This document shows, piece by piece, positions 7,550 to 16,888 of a stretch of DNA of 64,000 nt (the first letter of the stretch is position 1; each line of letters starts with the position of its first letter). The DNA lies in the NCBI GenBank assembly GCA_019749945.1, contig JAIEPF010000004.1, forward strand, positions 1 through 64,000. Direction: 5' to 3'. This stretch comes from Burkholderiales bacterium (GTDB lineage Bacteria > Pseudomonadota > Gammaproteobacteria > Burkholderiales > SG8-41). A program made the translations under genes and the position numbers. The notes under the pieces were generated by a model, which was not told where the DNA came from, made no database searches, and saw nothing but the letters and a program-made list of their open reading frames with translations.

Positions 7550-8464
7550 ATGCAGGAAAAAACCGATCATCTGGCCGTGCTGTTTGCCGACGTTGTCGAA
7601 AGCACCGCGCTGTACCGCCGCCTTGGCGATGTGGCGGCCCTGCACATCATCAATGCCGTCATCGGCGAACTGAAGGCGGTGCTGCCGCATCACCAGGGGC
7701 GGCTGGTGAAAACGCTGGGCGACGCGGTGATGTGCCTGTTTCCGGACGCCGATTGCGCGGTCGAGGCGGCGGTCGACATGCAGCACGCGGTTGCCGCGCT
7801 GAACCCCTCCGGCGAAAAAATGCAGATCCGCATCGGGCTCCACACCGGTCCGGTGGTGATCGGCGCCGAGGATGTATATGGCGACACCGTCAACGTAGCA
7901 GCTTATCTGGCTGATGCCGCAACCGCAGGACAGATCCTGATCGCCGAGGCGACGGCCAAGGACATGGCGCGGGAGCGCCAGGATGCGATGACGCCGATTT
8001 TTGACGCAATGCTTAAAACGACGCTGGCCAAAACGGCGGTTTGCGAAGTGCAGTGGCGCGACGATCTGACGGAACGCACCCAGATCAACATGAATATCGA
8101 ACGCACCATTCCGCAGGACATCGGCAGCCTGGTGCTGACACTGGGTGATCGTGAGTGCCGCGTCGATTACTGGAATTCAACACTGACCATCGGCCGTGCG
8201 CCCGACTCCGGGCTGGTATTGACGGATACCCTGGTGTCACGGCGGCATGCGACGATCCGCGTCGAACGCACCCAGTTTTACCTGGTCGATCACAGCATCA
8301 ACGGCACTTTTGTCACCCGCGCCAGCGGCGAGGAAATCCATGTCGTACGCCGTGAAATCATGCTCGAAGTGCGCGGTGAAATCCGTCCCGGCTACAGCCG
8401 CACGGGGCGTGCCGGTCCGTTTATCGTGTTCCACCGCGACCGGCGTTCGATGTACCGGGTCTGA
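7550..8464 (+). CDS. Class III nucleotidyl cyclase domain fused to an FHA domain
   Basis: The 304-residue protein has a class III cyclase domain at 1-165: metal Asp14 (LFADVVEST) and Asp58 (KTLGDAVM), adenine-selecting Lys54 and Asp108, and Asn115 of the VNVAAYL motif. The transition-state Arg expected four residues after that Asn is Tyr119, so catalysis may be weak or altered. Residues 190-290 form an FHA domain (TIGRAPDSG, TLVSRRHATI, DHSINGTFV), a phosphothreonine reader. No membrane segment is seen. The layout suggests cAMP signalling gated by Ser/Thr phosphorylation, or a catalytically retired scaffold. The gene is divergent from the NYN gene, with 143 bp between starts. Confidence 0.87.
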   Translation: MQEKTDHLAVLFADVVESTALYRRLGDVAALHIINAVIGELKAVLPHHQGRLVKTLGDAVMCLFPDADCAVEAAVDMQHAVAALNPSGEKMQIRIGLHTGPVVIGAEDVYGDTVNVAAYLADAATAGQILIAEATAKDMARERQDAMTPIFDAMLKTTLAKTAVCEVQWRDDLTERTQINMNIERTIPQDIGSLVLTLGDRECRVDYWNSTLTIGRAPDSGLVLTDTLVSRRHATIRVERTQFYLVDHSINGTFVTRASGEEIHVVRREIMLEVRGEIRPGYSRTGRAGPFIVFHRDRRSMYRV

Positions 8465-8487
8465 CGGCGGCGTTCAATCGGCGAAAG

Positions 8488-9360
8488 TCAGTCGGCCAGT
8501 CCGTTGACGATGCTCTGCCCGTCGCGGCCCCTGGCGCGCGCTTCCTCGGGGGATTCCCTGCCCAGCGCCGTCTGCGCAATCATTTCATACATGTCCGCGG
8601 CGCCGAGCAGGATGCGCGGCGTCAGGCCGGCGCCTTCAAAGGTTTTGGCGATTTCGAGCATTTCCGGCACCCAGCGGTAGGCCTTGGGCGGCATCACCGC
8701 GGTGCGGCTCAGCACCCATTGGCGGTTGTCGGCGGCGCTTTGCTGCAATTCGCGGTCGAGCGCGGCATCGACGCCCAGGCGCCGCGCCGCCATCAGCATT
8801 TCAACCCCCAGCGCGACCGCTCCCTTGGTGTATGCGGCGTAACACATCTTGATGGCGGAGGCGTCGCCGATGCGCTCGCTCATCACGCGGACATCGATGC
8901 CGGCACTGGACAGCGGTTCAAGCCGCGCCGCCTGCGGTCCGGAGACATACATGCGCATGCTCGCCTTGCCGCGCGGCGGCGGGCCGATGATGCCGGCATC
9001 CAGGCATTCACCGCCGGCAGCGCGGATGATGGCGTCAATTTCATGCGCGGTCTGGGGTGCGACCGCGTTGCAGTCGACGAACACGCAACTGCGGCCGGTG
9101 GCCTGCATTGCCGCGGCGGCGGCGCGCGCATTGTCGATTGCTGCGGCAGGGTTGAGGATGGACAGCACGACTTCACAGGTGGCAACGACATTCTGCATCG
9201 AGCCGCAGTCATGGAGGCCGGCGTCAAGGGCGAGGGCTTTGGTGCGCGCGCTGCGCCCGTCGAGCGCGGTATGGACCGCGAATCCGCTGTTCTTGAGGGT
9301 CTGGGCGACGGCCTGGCCCATGTCGCCGGGACTGATGACGCCGATGTTTTGCAGGTTCAT
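8488..9360 (-). CDS. NAD(P)-binding dehydrogenase with C-terminal DUF1932 (6PGDH-like)
   Basis: The 290-residue product starts MNLQNIGVISPGDMGQAVAQ, a Rossmann dinucleotide-binding loop of the 6-phosphogluconate/beta-hydroxyacid dehydrogenase type, followed by VLSILNPAAA and FVDCNAVAPQT. The C-terminal half (IKMCYAAYTKGAVALGVEM with the conserved Lys, then a helical region with REL..QSAAD) matches the DUF1932 group. The reaction is presumed to be NAD(P)-dependent oxidation of a small hydroxyacid; substrate unknown. GGA about 9 bp upstream supports ATG 9360; the frame's upstream extension to 9528 is not supported. It is divergent from the MFS gene. Confidence 0.85.
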   Translation of the reverse strand: MNLQNIGVISPGDMGQAVAQTLKNSGFAVHTALDGRSARTKALALDAGLHDCGSMQNVVATCEVVLSILNPAAAIDNARAAAAAMQATGRSCVFVDCNAVAPQTAHEIDAIIRAAGGECLDAGIIGPPPRGKASMRMYVSGPQAARLEPLSSAGIDVRVMSERIGDASAIKMCYAAYTKGAVALGVEMLMAARRLGVDAALDRELQQSAADNRQWVLSRTAVMPPKAYRWVPEMLEIAKTFEGAGLTPRILLGAADMYEMIAQTALGRESPEEARARGRDGQSIVNGLAD

Positions 9361-9551
9361 GGGGATTCCGTTGGTGGTTGATGCGGTGGATCGATACAGG
9401 GGGCTGCGGGAGGTTGTTGCGATAAAATACACGCCACTGCTTTCCTTCACCAAGAAGATTCTGATTCCGTGATGCGGATTCCCCGATTTGGCCGCGCCGG
9501 CCGGTTGTTGCATCAGCGGCCGGAACAACCGTACCCCTGACCGTACCGACC

Positions 9552-10730
9552 GTGCCCCCGATTTTCCGCATCGTTCTGCTCAGCCTGCTGACGCACACTG
9601 CCTACAAGGGCAGCAAGGTGCTGATGTCGCTGTCGGCGCTGGAACTGGGCGCCAACGAGTTTTTCGTCGGCATGCTGTTTTCGACCTACGCGCTGTTTCC
9701 GCTGCTGCTGTCGGTTTATGCCGGCAAGATTTCGGACCGCATCGGTTTTCGCCGGCCGATGCTCTACGGCACGATCGGATTGCTGGCCGGACTGGCGCTG
9801 CCGTTTCTGCTGTTCCGGCTGGAGGCACTGTATGTCGCCGCGGCGCTGATCGGTTTCTGCTACATCTTCTACACGGTCGCCGTGCAGCACCTGATCGGCG
9901 CCCTGGCTGAGGGCATGGACCGCACCAAAAACTACAGCTGGTTCAGCCTCGGCATCGGCATGACAGCGTTGCTGGGTCCGACGTCGGCGGGATTCCTGAT
10001 TGATGCCGTGGGCCATCGCGCGACGTTTGCCTTGCTGGCGGCGCTGCCGGTGGTGCCGGTGCTGCTGCTGGGCCTGTGGTCCGGGTGGTTGCCGAAAACC
10101 GCGCACGCCAAGGTCAGCAAGGCGGAGAAGGCCACCCATCGCATCGGCGATCTGGTGCGCAATCCGCCGTTGCGCCGCGCGCTGATTACCGCCGGCATCA
10201 TCGAAACGGGGCTGGAACTCTACAATCTGCTGCTGCCGATCTACGGCCACCGCATCGGCCTCAGCGCATCGGAAATCGGCCTGATCCTCGGCGCCTTCGG
10301 TTTTGCGCTGTTGATGGTGCGTGCGGTGATGCCGCATCTGGTGAAACGGCTCGGTGAGGAGCGGTTGCTGGCGGCGTCACTGATGCTGGCGACGGGTGTC
10401 TGCCTGGTGTTCCCGTTTGTCACCGGCTTTGCGACCTTGTTTGCGATTTCATTCGTGCTGGGCATGGGCCTGGGCTGCGGCAGTCCGCTGTCGATGATGC
10501 TGGCCTATAACCGCGCACCGGCGGGACGCTCCGGCGAGGCGATGGGTTTGCGCCAGATGGTCAACAAGGGCACGGAAGTGCTGGTGCCTTTTGTGTTCGG
10601 CTCCCTGAGCACGGCGCTTGGCATGGTGCCGGTATTCTGGCTGGATGCCGTGCTGCTGGCGGTTGCGGCGGCGCTGATGCGCCGGGATGCCGCCAATGTG
10701 CGTACTGCAGCGGGGAAAAATAATGAATAA
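9552..10730 (+). CDS. Major facilitator superfamily transporter
   Basis: The 392-residue protein shows about twelve hydrophobic segments and the MFS loop 2-3 signature AGKISDRIGFRRPMLYG, followed by GLLAGLALPFLLFRL. A central cytoplasmic loop (KTAHAKVSKAEKATHR) separates the two six-helix halves, and the second half has the matching loop AVMPHLVKRLGEERLLA. It sits in the inner membrane as a proton-coupled carrier; the substrate cannot be read from sequence. The start is GTG, the only reasonable start before helix 1. The last 8 bp overlap the following hydrolase gene, so the two form one transcript. Confidence 0.86.
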   Translation: MPPIFRIVLLSLLTHTAYKGSKVLMSLSALELGANEFFVGMLFSTYALFPLLLSVYAGKISDRIGFRRPMLYGTIGLLAGLALPFLLFRLEALYVAAALIGFCYIFYTVAVQHLIGALAEGMDRTKNYSWFSLGIGMTALLGPTSAGFLIDAVGHRATFALLAALPVVPVLLLGLWSGWLPKTAHAKVSKAEKATHRIGDLVRNPPLRRALITAGIIETGLELYNLLLPIYGHRIGLSASEIGLILGAFGFALLMVRAVMPHLVKRLGEERLLAASLMLATGVCLVFPFVTGFATLFAISFVLGMGLGCGSPLSMMLAYNRAPAGRSGEAMGLRQMVNKGTEVLVPFVFGSLSTALGMVPVFWLDAVLLAVAAALMRRDAANVRTAAGKNNE

Positions 10731-11574
10731 AAACAAGTGGTTGTTGGGTATTCTTGGCGTGGGCCTGGCGGCTGCCGCAGCGGCGGCGACGCCGGACACG
10801 GTGACCTTCATGAGCGCGGACGGCAAAACCAGACTCACCGGTTATGTGTTTGCGCCGGCATCTCCGGGGCCGCATCCCGCGGTGGTGATGCTGCACGGCC
10901 GCGCCGGATCCTATTCAACATTGAAGCCCGGCCAGTACAACGCCGATGCGCTGACCATGCGCCACAAAATGTGGGGCAACTTCTGGGCGGCGCGCGGTTA
11001 TGTCGCCATTCATGTCGACAGTTTCGGGCCGCGCGGTTATGCCGGCGGTTTTGCCAAACACTCCTATGACAGCCGGCCGCCCGCGGTCAGCGAACAGTCG
11101 GTGCGCCCGCTGGATGCCTATGGCGCACTGGCCTACCTGCGCAGCCGCAGCGATGTCGTGGCGGACCGCATCGGCGTGCAGGGCTGGTCCAACGGCGGCA
11201 TGACCGTGCTCGCCGCGCTGGGGCCGCGGCCGCCCGGGCTGCAGGATCCGACGCCGGTGAGCGGTTTTCGCGCGGCGATTGCGCAGTATCCGAGCTGCCG
11301 CGCGCCGGCGGCCGAGCCCGACTACGTGCCTTATGCGCCGCTGCTGCTGACGGTTGCCGAAAACGATGATGAGGTGTCGCCGACCGTGTGCCGGACCTTC
11401 GCGGAAAAAATCCGCGGTCGAGGTGCCGGGCTTGAATTCGTCTGGTATGACGGCGCGCACCATGCGTACGATGATCCCGGCAAGACCAAGCAAAGCCACG
11501 AGCCCAACCGCCTGGCGCTGCAGGATACGCTGCAGCGCGCCGCCGCGTTTTTCGAGCGGCAGCTGAAACCCTGA
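10723..11574 (+). CDS. Exported dienelactone hydrolase-family protein
   Basis: From ATG 10723, inside the end of the MFS gene, the product is 283 residues with a signal peptide (KNKWLLGILGVGLAAAAAAA). The alpha/beta-hydrolase fold shows an oxyanion loop VMLHGRAGSYS, the nucleophile elbow VQGWSNGGM (Ser rather than the Cys of classical dienelactone hydrolases), an Asp in VAENDDEVSP and the catalytic His in YDGAHHAYDDP. It is likely a periplasmic carboxylesterase. Coupling to the transporter suggests that the two handle the same or related compounds. The longer in-frame reading from 10687 lies inside the MFS gene and is rejected. Confidence 0.84.
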   Translation: MNKNKWLLGILGVGLAAAAAAATPDTVTFMSADGKTRLTGYVFAPASPGPHPAVVMLHGRAGSYSTLKPGQYNADALTMRHKMWGNFWAARGYVAIHVDSFGPRGYAGGFAKHSYDSRPPAVSEQSVRPLDAYGALAYLRSRSDVVADRIGVQGWSNGGMTVLAALGPRPPGLQDPTPVSGFRAAIAQYPSCRAPAAEPDYVPYAPLLLTVAENDDEVSPTVCRTFAEKIRGRGAGLEFVWYDGAHHAYDDPGKTKQSHEPNRLALQDTLQRAAAFFERQLKP

Positions 11575-11578
11575 GGCC

Positions 11579-13267
11579 ATGCACATGGCCGGCGCATTCA
11601 CCCGTTTGCGGCGTACGACCGGCGTGCTGCTGGCCGTGTTGTGTTTTTCCGGTGCGCTGCAGGCCGCTGATGTTTCGCGCGCGGCGATTGCTTCCGCGCA
11701 TTCGCTGGCCACTGCCGCGGGTGAAACCGTACTGGCGCAAGGCGGCAATGCCTTTGATGCCGCGGTCGCCGTGGCGGCGGCGCTCGCGGTGGTCGAGCCG
11801 TATTCCTCGGGTCTGGGCGGCGGCGGTTTTTTCCTGCTGCATCGTGCGGCCGATGGTCATCAGGTGATGATCGATGCGCGTGAAACCGCACCGTCGGGCA
11901 TCCTGCCGCGGCATCTGTTTGATGCCGCCGGCAATCCCATGCCGGGTGCGACCACGCGTGGCGGCACTGCGGCGGCCATACCCGGGCTGCCGGCGGGGCT
12001 GGAGCATCTGGCGCAGCGTTACGGCAGCTTGCCGTTGAGCGTAACGCTGGCACCGGCCATCGGACTGGCGCGGGAAGGTTTCAGGACAGACCGGCGGTAT
12101 GCGCGGATCACGCAGCTGCGCGCGGCCATGCTGCGCGCTACACAAGAGACTGCGCTGTTTCTCGATAACGGCCGCGCGCCGAGCCCCGGTTTTGTGCTGC
12201 GCCAGCCCGATCTGGCGCTGACACTGCAGCGCATCGCCGGCGCCGGCGCCGCTGGTTTTTATCGCGGACCGGTGGCGGAGGGGATGGTTGCCGCGGTCAA
12301 CGCCGCAGGCGGTGTCTGGCAGATGAGCGATCTCGCGGCTTATCGCGTGGTCGAACGTGTACCGCTGCGCTTCAGTTATCGCGGAGCGACGATTACCACG
12401 GCCGCGCTGCCCTCTGCGGGTGGCATCGCGCTGGCGCAGGTGCTGGGCATGCTGGAGCATTTTCCGGTGGCTGATGTGCAGGATCCTGAATATGCGCATC
12501 TGGTGGTCGAGGCCATGCGTCGCGCCTTCCGCGATCGCCTGCAGCTGGGTGACCCGGATCAGACCACGGTGCCGGTCGCCGAGTTGTTGAAAAAAGATAA
12601 ATTAAAACAATATGTTACGGATATGCGCCGGGACCGGGCAACGCCGCTGCCGCCGCCGGCCGCGACGGCTGCGGGCGCCGGCAGTGTCAACACCACGCAT
12701 TTTTCGATTGTTGATGCCGCCGGCAATCGCGTCGCCGCGACGCTGACCATCAATCTGCTGTTCGGCTCCGGCATCGTCGGGCGCGGCACCGGTGTGTTGC
12801 TCAACAACGAGATGGATGATTTCACGCTGCGCACGGATGTCGCCAACAGTTTCAGCTTGCGCGGCGGCGAAGCCAATGGCGTGGCGCCGGGCAAACGGCC
12901 GCTGTCGAGCATGACGCCGACTTTCGTTGAAGATGAAAAAGGTGTGCTGATCCTCGGCGCGCCCGGCGGCTCGCGCATCATCAGCCAGGTGCTGCTGGCC
13001 ACGCTGGAATATCTGCGCAGGCCCCAGGTGGATTTAAGGCAACTGCTGGCGATGCCGCGTTACCACCATCAGTACTGGCCCGACCAGATCGAAATCGAAC
13101 CGGAAGGATTTTCCGCGGCGTGGCGCAGCGCGCTGGAAACCAGGGGGCACCAGCTGCGCGTGGTCAACCGCAAGTGGGGCAATCTGCAGGCGGTGTTCCA
13201 GCCGCGCGACGCCGGCGCGGCGCAGGCGGCGAATGATCCGCGGGGCGATGATGTGGCCTGGTATTGA
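11579..13267 (+). CDS. ggt: Gamma-glutamyltransferase
   Basis: The 562-residue precursor has a signal peptide (TTGVLLAVLCFSGALQA) and the Ntn-hydrolase layout of gamma-glutamyltranspeptidases: LATAAGETVLAQGGNAFDAA, GLGGGGFFLLHRA, DARETAPSG, then the autocleavage site NTTHFSIVDAAGN whose second Thr becomes the nucleophile of the small subunit, followed by LLNNEMDDF and RPLSSMTPTFV. It acts in the periplasm on glutathione and other gamma-glutamyl compounds. It starts 4 bp after the hydrolase gene, probably in the same transcript. A heptamer hairpin follows the stop. MAGAF at 11585 is an alternative start. Confidence 0.93.
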   Translation: MHMAGAFTRLRRTTGVLLAVLCFSGALQAADVSRAAIASAHSLATAAGETVLAQGGNAFDAAVAVAAALAVVEPYSSGLGGGGFFLLHRAADGHQVMIDARETAPSGILPRHLFDAAGNPMPGATTRGGTAAAIPGLPAGLEHLAQRYGSLPLSVTLAPAIGLAREGFRTDRRYARITQLRAAMLRATQETALFLDNGRAPSPGFVLRQPDLALTLQRIAGAGAAGFYRGPVAEGMVAAVNAAGGVWQMSDLAAYRVVERVPLRFSYRGATITTAALPSAGGIALAQVLGMLEHFPVADVQDPEYAHLVVEAMRRAFRDRLQLGDPDQTTVPVAELLKKDKLKQYVTDMRRDRATPLPPPAATAAGAGSVNTTHFSIVDAAGNRVAATLTINLLFGSGIVGRGTGVLLNNEMDDFTLRTDVANSFSLRGGEANGVAPGKRPLSSMTPTFVEDEKGVLILGAPGGSRIISQVLLATLEYLRRPQVDLRQLLAMPRYHHQYWPDQIEIEPEGFSAAWRSALETRGHQLRVVNRKWGNLQAVFQPRDAGAAQAANDPRGDDVAWY

Positions 13268-13272
13268 ATTTC

Positions 13273-13346
13273 GGTGATGGGTGATGAGTAATGGGTAATG
13301 ATTGGCCGGAAGAGTTTGCCCATCACCCATCACCCATCACCCACCA
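13273..13346. repeat. Heptamer-built hairpin between ggt and accA
   Basis: The left arm 13273-13300 is four 7-mers (GGTGATG, GGTGATG, AGTAATG, GGTAATG); the right arm 13319-13346 is four inverted 7-mers (CCCATCA three times, then CCCACCA), around an 18-nt loop. The arms pair almost fully, making a very stable 74-nt hairpin. No T-tract follows. It belongs to the heptamer-repeat family seen also at 34697-35115, 38291 and 48037. Confidence 0.8.
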
Positions 13347-13367
13347 CGTCCTGTATCATTTCGCCCC

Positions 13368-14336
13368 ATGAAAACGACATTCCTCGAATTCGAGCAGCCG
13401 ATCGCCGATCTGGAAACCAAGATCGAAGAACTGCGTTTTGTGCAGGACGATTCGGCGCTGGATATTTCGGAAGAAATTGCGCGGCTGCAGAAAAAAAGCC
13501 AGGGACTGACCAAGGAGATCTATTCCAAGCTCAATGCCTGGCAGATTTCGCAGGTGGCGCGTCATCCGCAGCGGCCGTACACGCTGGATTACATCAACGG
13601 CCTGTTCACCGATTTCGAGGAAATGCACGGCGACCGCGTGTATGCCGATGATCCGGCGATCGTCGGCGGCCTGGCGCGTTTCGGCGGCCAGACCGTGATG
13701 GTGATCGGGCACCAGAAGGGGCGCGACACCAAGGACAAGATTTACCGCAATTTCGGCATGCCGCGGCCCGAGGGTTACCGCAAGGCGCTGCGCCTGATGA
13801 AGCTCGCGGAAAAATTCGGCGTGCCGGTGTTCACCTTCATCGATACGCCCGGTGCCTATCCCGGCGTCGGCGCCGAGGAGCGCGGCCAGTCGGAAGCCAT
13901 CGGCCGCAACCTGTATGCGATGGCGGCGCTGAAAACGCCGGTGATCTGCACCGTGATCGGCGAGGGCGGTTCGGGCGGCGCGCTGGCCATTGCTGTTGGC
14001 GATGTGACGCTGATGCTGCAGTATTCGACGTATTCGGTGATCTCGCCGGAAGGCTGTGCGTCGATCCTGTGGAAAAGTGCGGAGCGCGCGCCGGATGCCG
14101 CGGAAACACTGGGCATCACCGCGACCCGGCTGAAAACGCTGGGTCTGATCGACAAGATCATTCCGGAACCCCTGGGCGGCGCACATCGCGACTACGACGC
14201 AATGATGCAGTCGCTGAAAAAAGCGCTGCAGGACAGCTGGAAACAGCTGCGCGACCTGCCGCTCGACAAACTGGCCGAGGCGCGTTTTGAGCGGCTGATG
14301 GGTTATGGCCAGTTCAAGGAAACGGAAAGCCGCTGA
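13368..14336 (+). CDS. accA: Acetyl-CoA carboxylase carboxyltransferase subunit alpha
   Basis: The 322-residue product begins [19 protein letters not shown] and is colinear with Acc[74 protein letters not shown] and [11 protein letters not shown]. With AccD it transfers the carboxyl group from biotin to acetyl-CoA, giving malonyl-CoA for fatty-acid synthesis in the cytoplasm. Earlier in-frame readings run through the heptamer repeat and are not coding. The following gene is tilS, the usual neighbour in betaproteobacteria. Length is normal for the family. Confidence 0.96.
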   Translation: MKTTFLEFEQPIADLETKIEELRFVQDDSALDISEEIARLQKKSQGLTKEIYSKLNAWQISQVARHPQRPYTLDYINGLFTDFEEMHGDRVYADDPAIVGGLARFGGQTVMVIGHQKGRDTKDKIYRNFGMPRPEGYRKALRLMKLAEKFGVPVFTFIDTPGAYPGVGAEERGQSEAIGRNLYAMAALKTPVICTVIGEGGSGGALAIAVGDVTLMLQYSTYSVISPEGCASILWKSAERAPDAAETLGITATRLKTLGLIDKIIPEPLGGAHRDYDAMMQSLKKALQDSWKQLRDLPLDKLAEARFERLMGYGQFKETESR

Positions 14337-14386
14337 CATGGCCGGCGCGCCATGAGTACCGGCGCTGTTCGACTGTTTTTTCGTAA

Positions 14387-15718
14387 ATGCTTCCGTTGAT
14401 GGACTCTCTTGCGGAAAACGTCGGCGCTGTTTTGCGCCGCGACATTCCCCGCGGCGCAACGCTGGTGGTCGGCCTGAGCGGCGGCATCGATTCCGTTGTG
14501 CTGATGCATGTGCTGCTGCGGCGGCTGCGCATTGCCCCGGCGCGCATTTCCGCGATTCATGTCAATCACCAGATCAGTCCCCAGGCGGGGCGCTGGGCTG
14601 CGTTCTGTCGCCGCTGGTGCCGCGAACTCGGTGTACGGCTGCGCGTGGCCAAGGTGGATGTGCCGCGCGGCAACAGTACCGAGGCGGCGGCTCGTGCAAC
14701 CCGTTATGCCGTGTTCGCTGCGAGTGAGGCCGATGTGCTGTTGCTGGCGCATAACCGCGATGATCAGGCGGAGACCGTGCTGCTGCAGATGCTGCGCGGC
14801 GCCGGGCCGCGCGGCCTGTCCGCGATGCCGGTATTGCGGCCGGGCACCCGCGGCGCCCCCGCAGTGTTGCGCCCGCTGCTGGAAACCCCGCGCGCCGCAA
14901 TCGAGGCCTATGCCGCACGCCATCACCTGCAATGGGTCGAGGACGAGAGCAATCAGGACCGCGCCTATTTGCGCAATTTCCTGCGCCACGACGTGCTGCC
15001 GCTGCTGGAGTCAAAACTGCCCGGAGTGCGCGGCACGCTGGCGCGTGCGGCGCGTCATCAGGCGGAGTGTTCGGAATTGCTGGATGCGCTCGCTGCGCTT
15101 GATCTTGATCCGGGTAATCATGCCGGAATACTGCCGCTGGCGCTGCTGAAAGGGCTGGCGCCACCACGCGCCCGCAACGCTTTGCGTTATTTCCTGCGCT
15201 GCAACGGTGTCGCGATGCCCGAAGCGGAGCGCCTCGATGAATTGCTGCGGCAGGCGATGACTGCGCGCGATGATGCGCGGGTGTGTGTGGATCTGGGCGG
15301 CATCGAGCTGCGGCGTTTTCAGGGTGCGTTGTACATCGTTCAACCCCTGCCGCGCCCGGCAAAGGCCTTCGCAGTGGCCTGGAATGGCCGCGGCACGCTG
15401 CGGCTGCCGCAACTCGGCGGTTCATTGCGGCTGGTGCGGCGCCAGGGCGAGGGGATTGCGGCGCGGGCTTTGCGCGCTGCCCCGCTGACCGTTGGCGTGC
15501 GCCGGGGCGGTGAAACCTTGCGCCTGGATGCCCGCCGCCCGCGCCGCACCGTGCGCAACCTGCTCCAGGAAGCCGCGTTGCCGCCTTGGCTGCGGCAGAG
15601 CCTGCCTTTCCTCTATCTCGGCGAAGACCTTGCTGCGGTGGCCGGTCTGGGGGTCGATGCGCTGTTTCAGGCGCGGGCCGGCGAGGCCGGACTGCTGCCG
15701 GTGTGGACGCAGGATTAA
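14387..15718 (+). CDS. tilS: tRNA(Ile)-lysidine synthase
   Basis: The 443-residue protein carries the N-type ATP pyrophosphatase P-loop LVVGLSGGIDSVVLMHVL, then AIHVNHQISPQA, a THE-like acidic stretch LLAHNRDDQAETVLLQMLRG, and the TilS C-terminal domain (LRLDARRPRRTVRNLLQE, PPWLRQSLPFLYLGEDLAAV). It modifies the wobble cytidine of tRNA-Ile(CAU) to lysidine so that AUA is read as isoleucine, an essential step. Start could be ATG 14387 or 14399; neither has a good ribosome site. It follows accA by 50 bp on the same strand. Confidence 0.94.
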   Translation: MLPLMDSLAENVGAVLRRDIPRGATLVVGLSGGIDSVVLMHVLLRRLRIAPARISAIHVNHQISPQAGRWAAFCRRWCRELGVRLRVAKVDVPRGNSTEAAARATRYAVFAASEADVLLLAHNRDDQAETVLLQMLRGAGPRGLSAMPVLRPGTRGAPAVLRPLLETPRAAIEAYAARHHLQWVEDESNQDRAYLRNFLRHDVLPLLESKLPGVRGTLARAARHQAECSELLDALAALDLDPGNHAGILPLALLKGLAPPRARNALRYFLRCNGVAMPEAERLDELLRQAMTARDDARVCVDLGGIELRRFQGALYIVQPLPRPAKAFAVAWNGRGTLRLPQLGGSLRLVRRQGEGIAARALRAAPLTVGVRRGGETLRLDARRPRRTVRNLLQEAALPPWLRQSLPFLYLGEDLAAVAGLGVDALFQARAGEAGLLPVWTQD

Positions 15719-15865
15719 TGACGGCTTTTCTCCCGTTGCCGCTGGTTTGCCAAACCGGGGGTGCTTTGTTAATCTGGCCCCGTTAGTTCACAGGATGAGA
15801 ATAAGCACCGCAATCCGCAGGTGCGCATCCTGAATCCGTCAACGCCCCGCAGCGAGGAGAAAACG

Positions 15866-16870
15866 ATGAGCATCAAACAGGCATTGAAGTTTGCCGCGGC
15901 AGTCCTGACCGGCCTGACGCTGGCGACCGGCGCATACGCGCAGGCCAAACCGAATCCGAACTGGCCGAAGAACCTGACGCTGGGCACCGCCTCGGTCGGC
16001 GGCCTGTATTTTGTCTACGGCCAGGTGTGGGCCAGCCTGGTCAATGAAAAGATCGGCACCAACATCAGCACCCAGCAGACTCAGGGACCGAACCAGAACA
16101 TCATCCTGACCGATTCCAAGCAGATCGATTTCGGCATGACCACGATGGGCATCGCGCTGCAGGCCTGGGAAGGCAAGGAGGCCTGGACGCAGGGCAAACA
16201 GTACCGCAACATCCGCGCGATGTTCCCGATGTACGACACGCCGTTTCATTTCGTGACGCTCGAGAAAAACCCGATCAAGTCAGTCAGCGACCTGAACGGC
16301 AAGAAATCAGGCATCGGCCCGCGCGCCGGCACCTGCGGCACCTATTTCCCGCTGATGTTCAAGGCGCTGGGCATCAACACGACGATCCAGAATGGCCAGG
16401 CATCGGACATGGGCACGGGCCTGCAGGACGGCCTGATCGATGCCTTCCCGTTCTGCGCCGGGGTGCCGATTCCCGTTTATTCCGAACTGGAAACCACCAA
16501 CAAGGTGCGCTTTTTCACGTTCAGCGCCGATGAAATCAAGAAGCTGAAGGCGGCGCTGCCCGAGCTGTCCGATTCGGTGATTCCGAAAGGCACTTACAAG
16601 TCTCTCACCGAAGATCACAAGACGGTCGGACTTTACAATTTCGCGATCGCCAACAAGGATGTGGCCGAGGATCTGGTCTACGCGGTGGTGAAGACGGTGC
16701 TGGAAAACAATCCGCAGATGGTCAAGGGCCATGCCGCTTCCAAGGAAACGCTGCTCGCCAACTGGAACCGTAACGGCTTCCTGCCGTTCCATCCCGGCGC
16801 GATCCGTTACTTCAAGGAAAAAGGCATTACCGTGCCGAAGCACCTGATCCCGCCGGAGTACAAGGGCTGA
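15866..16870 (+). CDS. TAXI-type TRAP transporter solute-binding protein
   Basis: The 334-residue precursor follows a GAGGAG ribosome site and has a signal peptide cut after ATGAYAQA. The mature part matches TAXI solute receptors: LGTASVGGLYFVYGQVWASL, STQQTQGPNQNI, FGMTTMGIALQAWEG, GPRAGTCGTYFPLMF, and YNFAIANKDVAEDLVYAVVK. It binds an organic acid in the periplasm and hands it to the fused membrane subunit encoded next. A strong terminator-like hairpin separates the two genes, which would let the binding protein be made in excess. The ligand is unknown; TAXI proteins often take glutamate or dicarboxylates. Confidence 0.9.
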   Translation: MSIKQALKFAAAVLTGLTLATGAYAQAKPNPNWPKNLTLGTASVGGLYFVYGQVWASLVNEKIGTNISTQQTQGPNQNIILTDSKQIDFGMTTMGIALQAWEGKEAWTQGKQYRNIRAMFPMYDTPFHFVTLEKNPIKSVSDLNGKKSGIGPRAGTCGTYFPLMFKALGINTTIQNGQASDMGTGLQDGLIDAFPFCAGVPIPVYSELETTNKVRFFTFSADEIKKLKAALPELSDSVIPKGTYKSLTEDHKTVGLYNFAIANKDVAEDLVYAVVKTVLENNPQMVKGHAASKETLLANWNRNGFLPFHPGAIRYFKEKGITVPKHLIPPEYKG

Positions 16871-16888
16871 TTGACATTTTGCAGAAGG

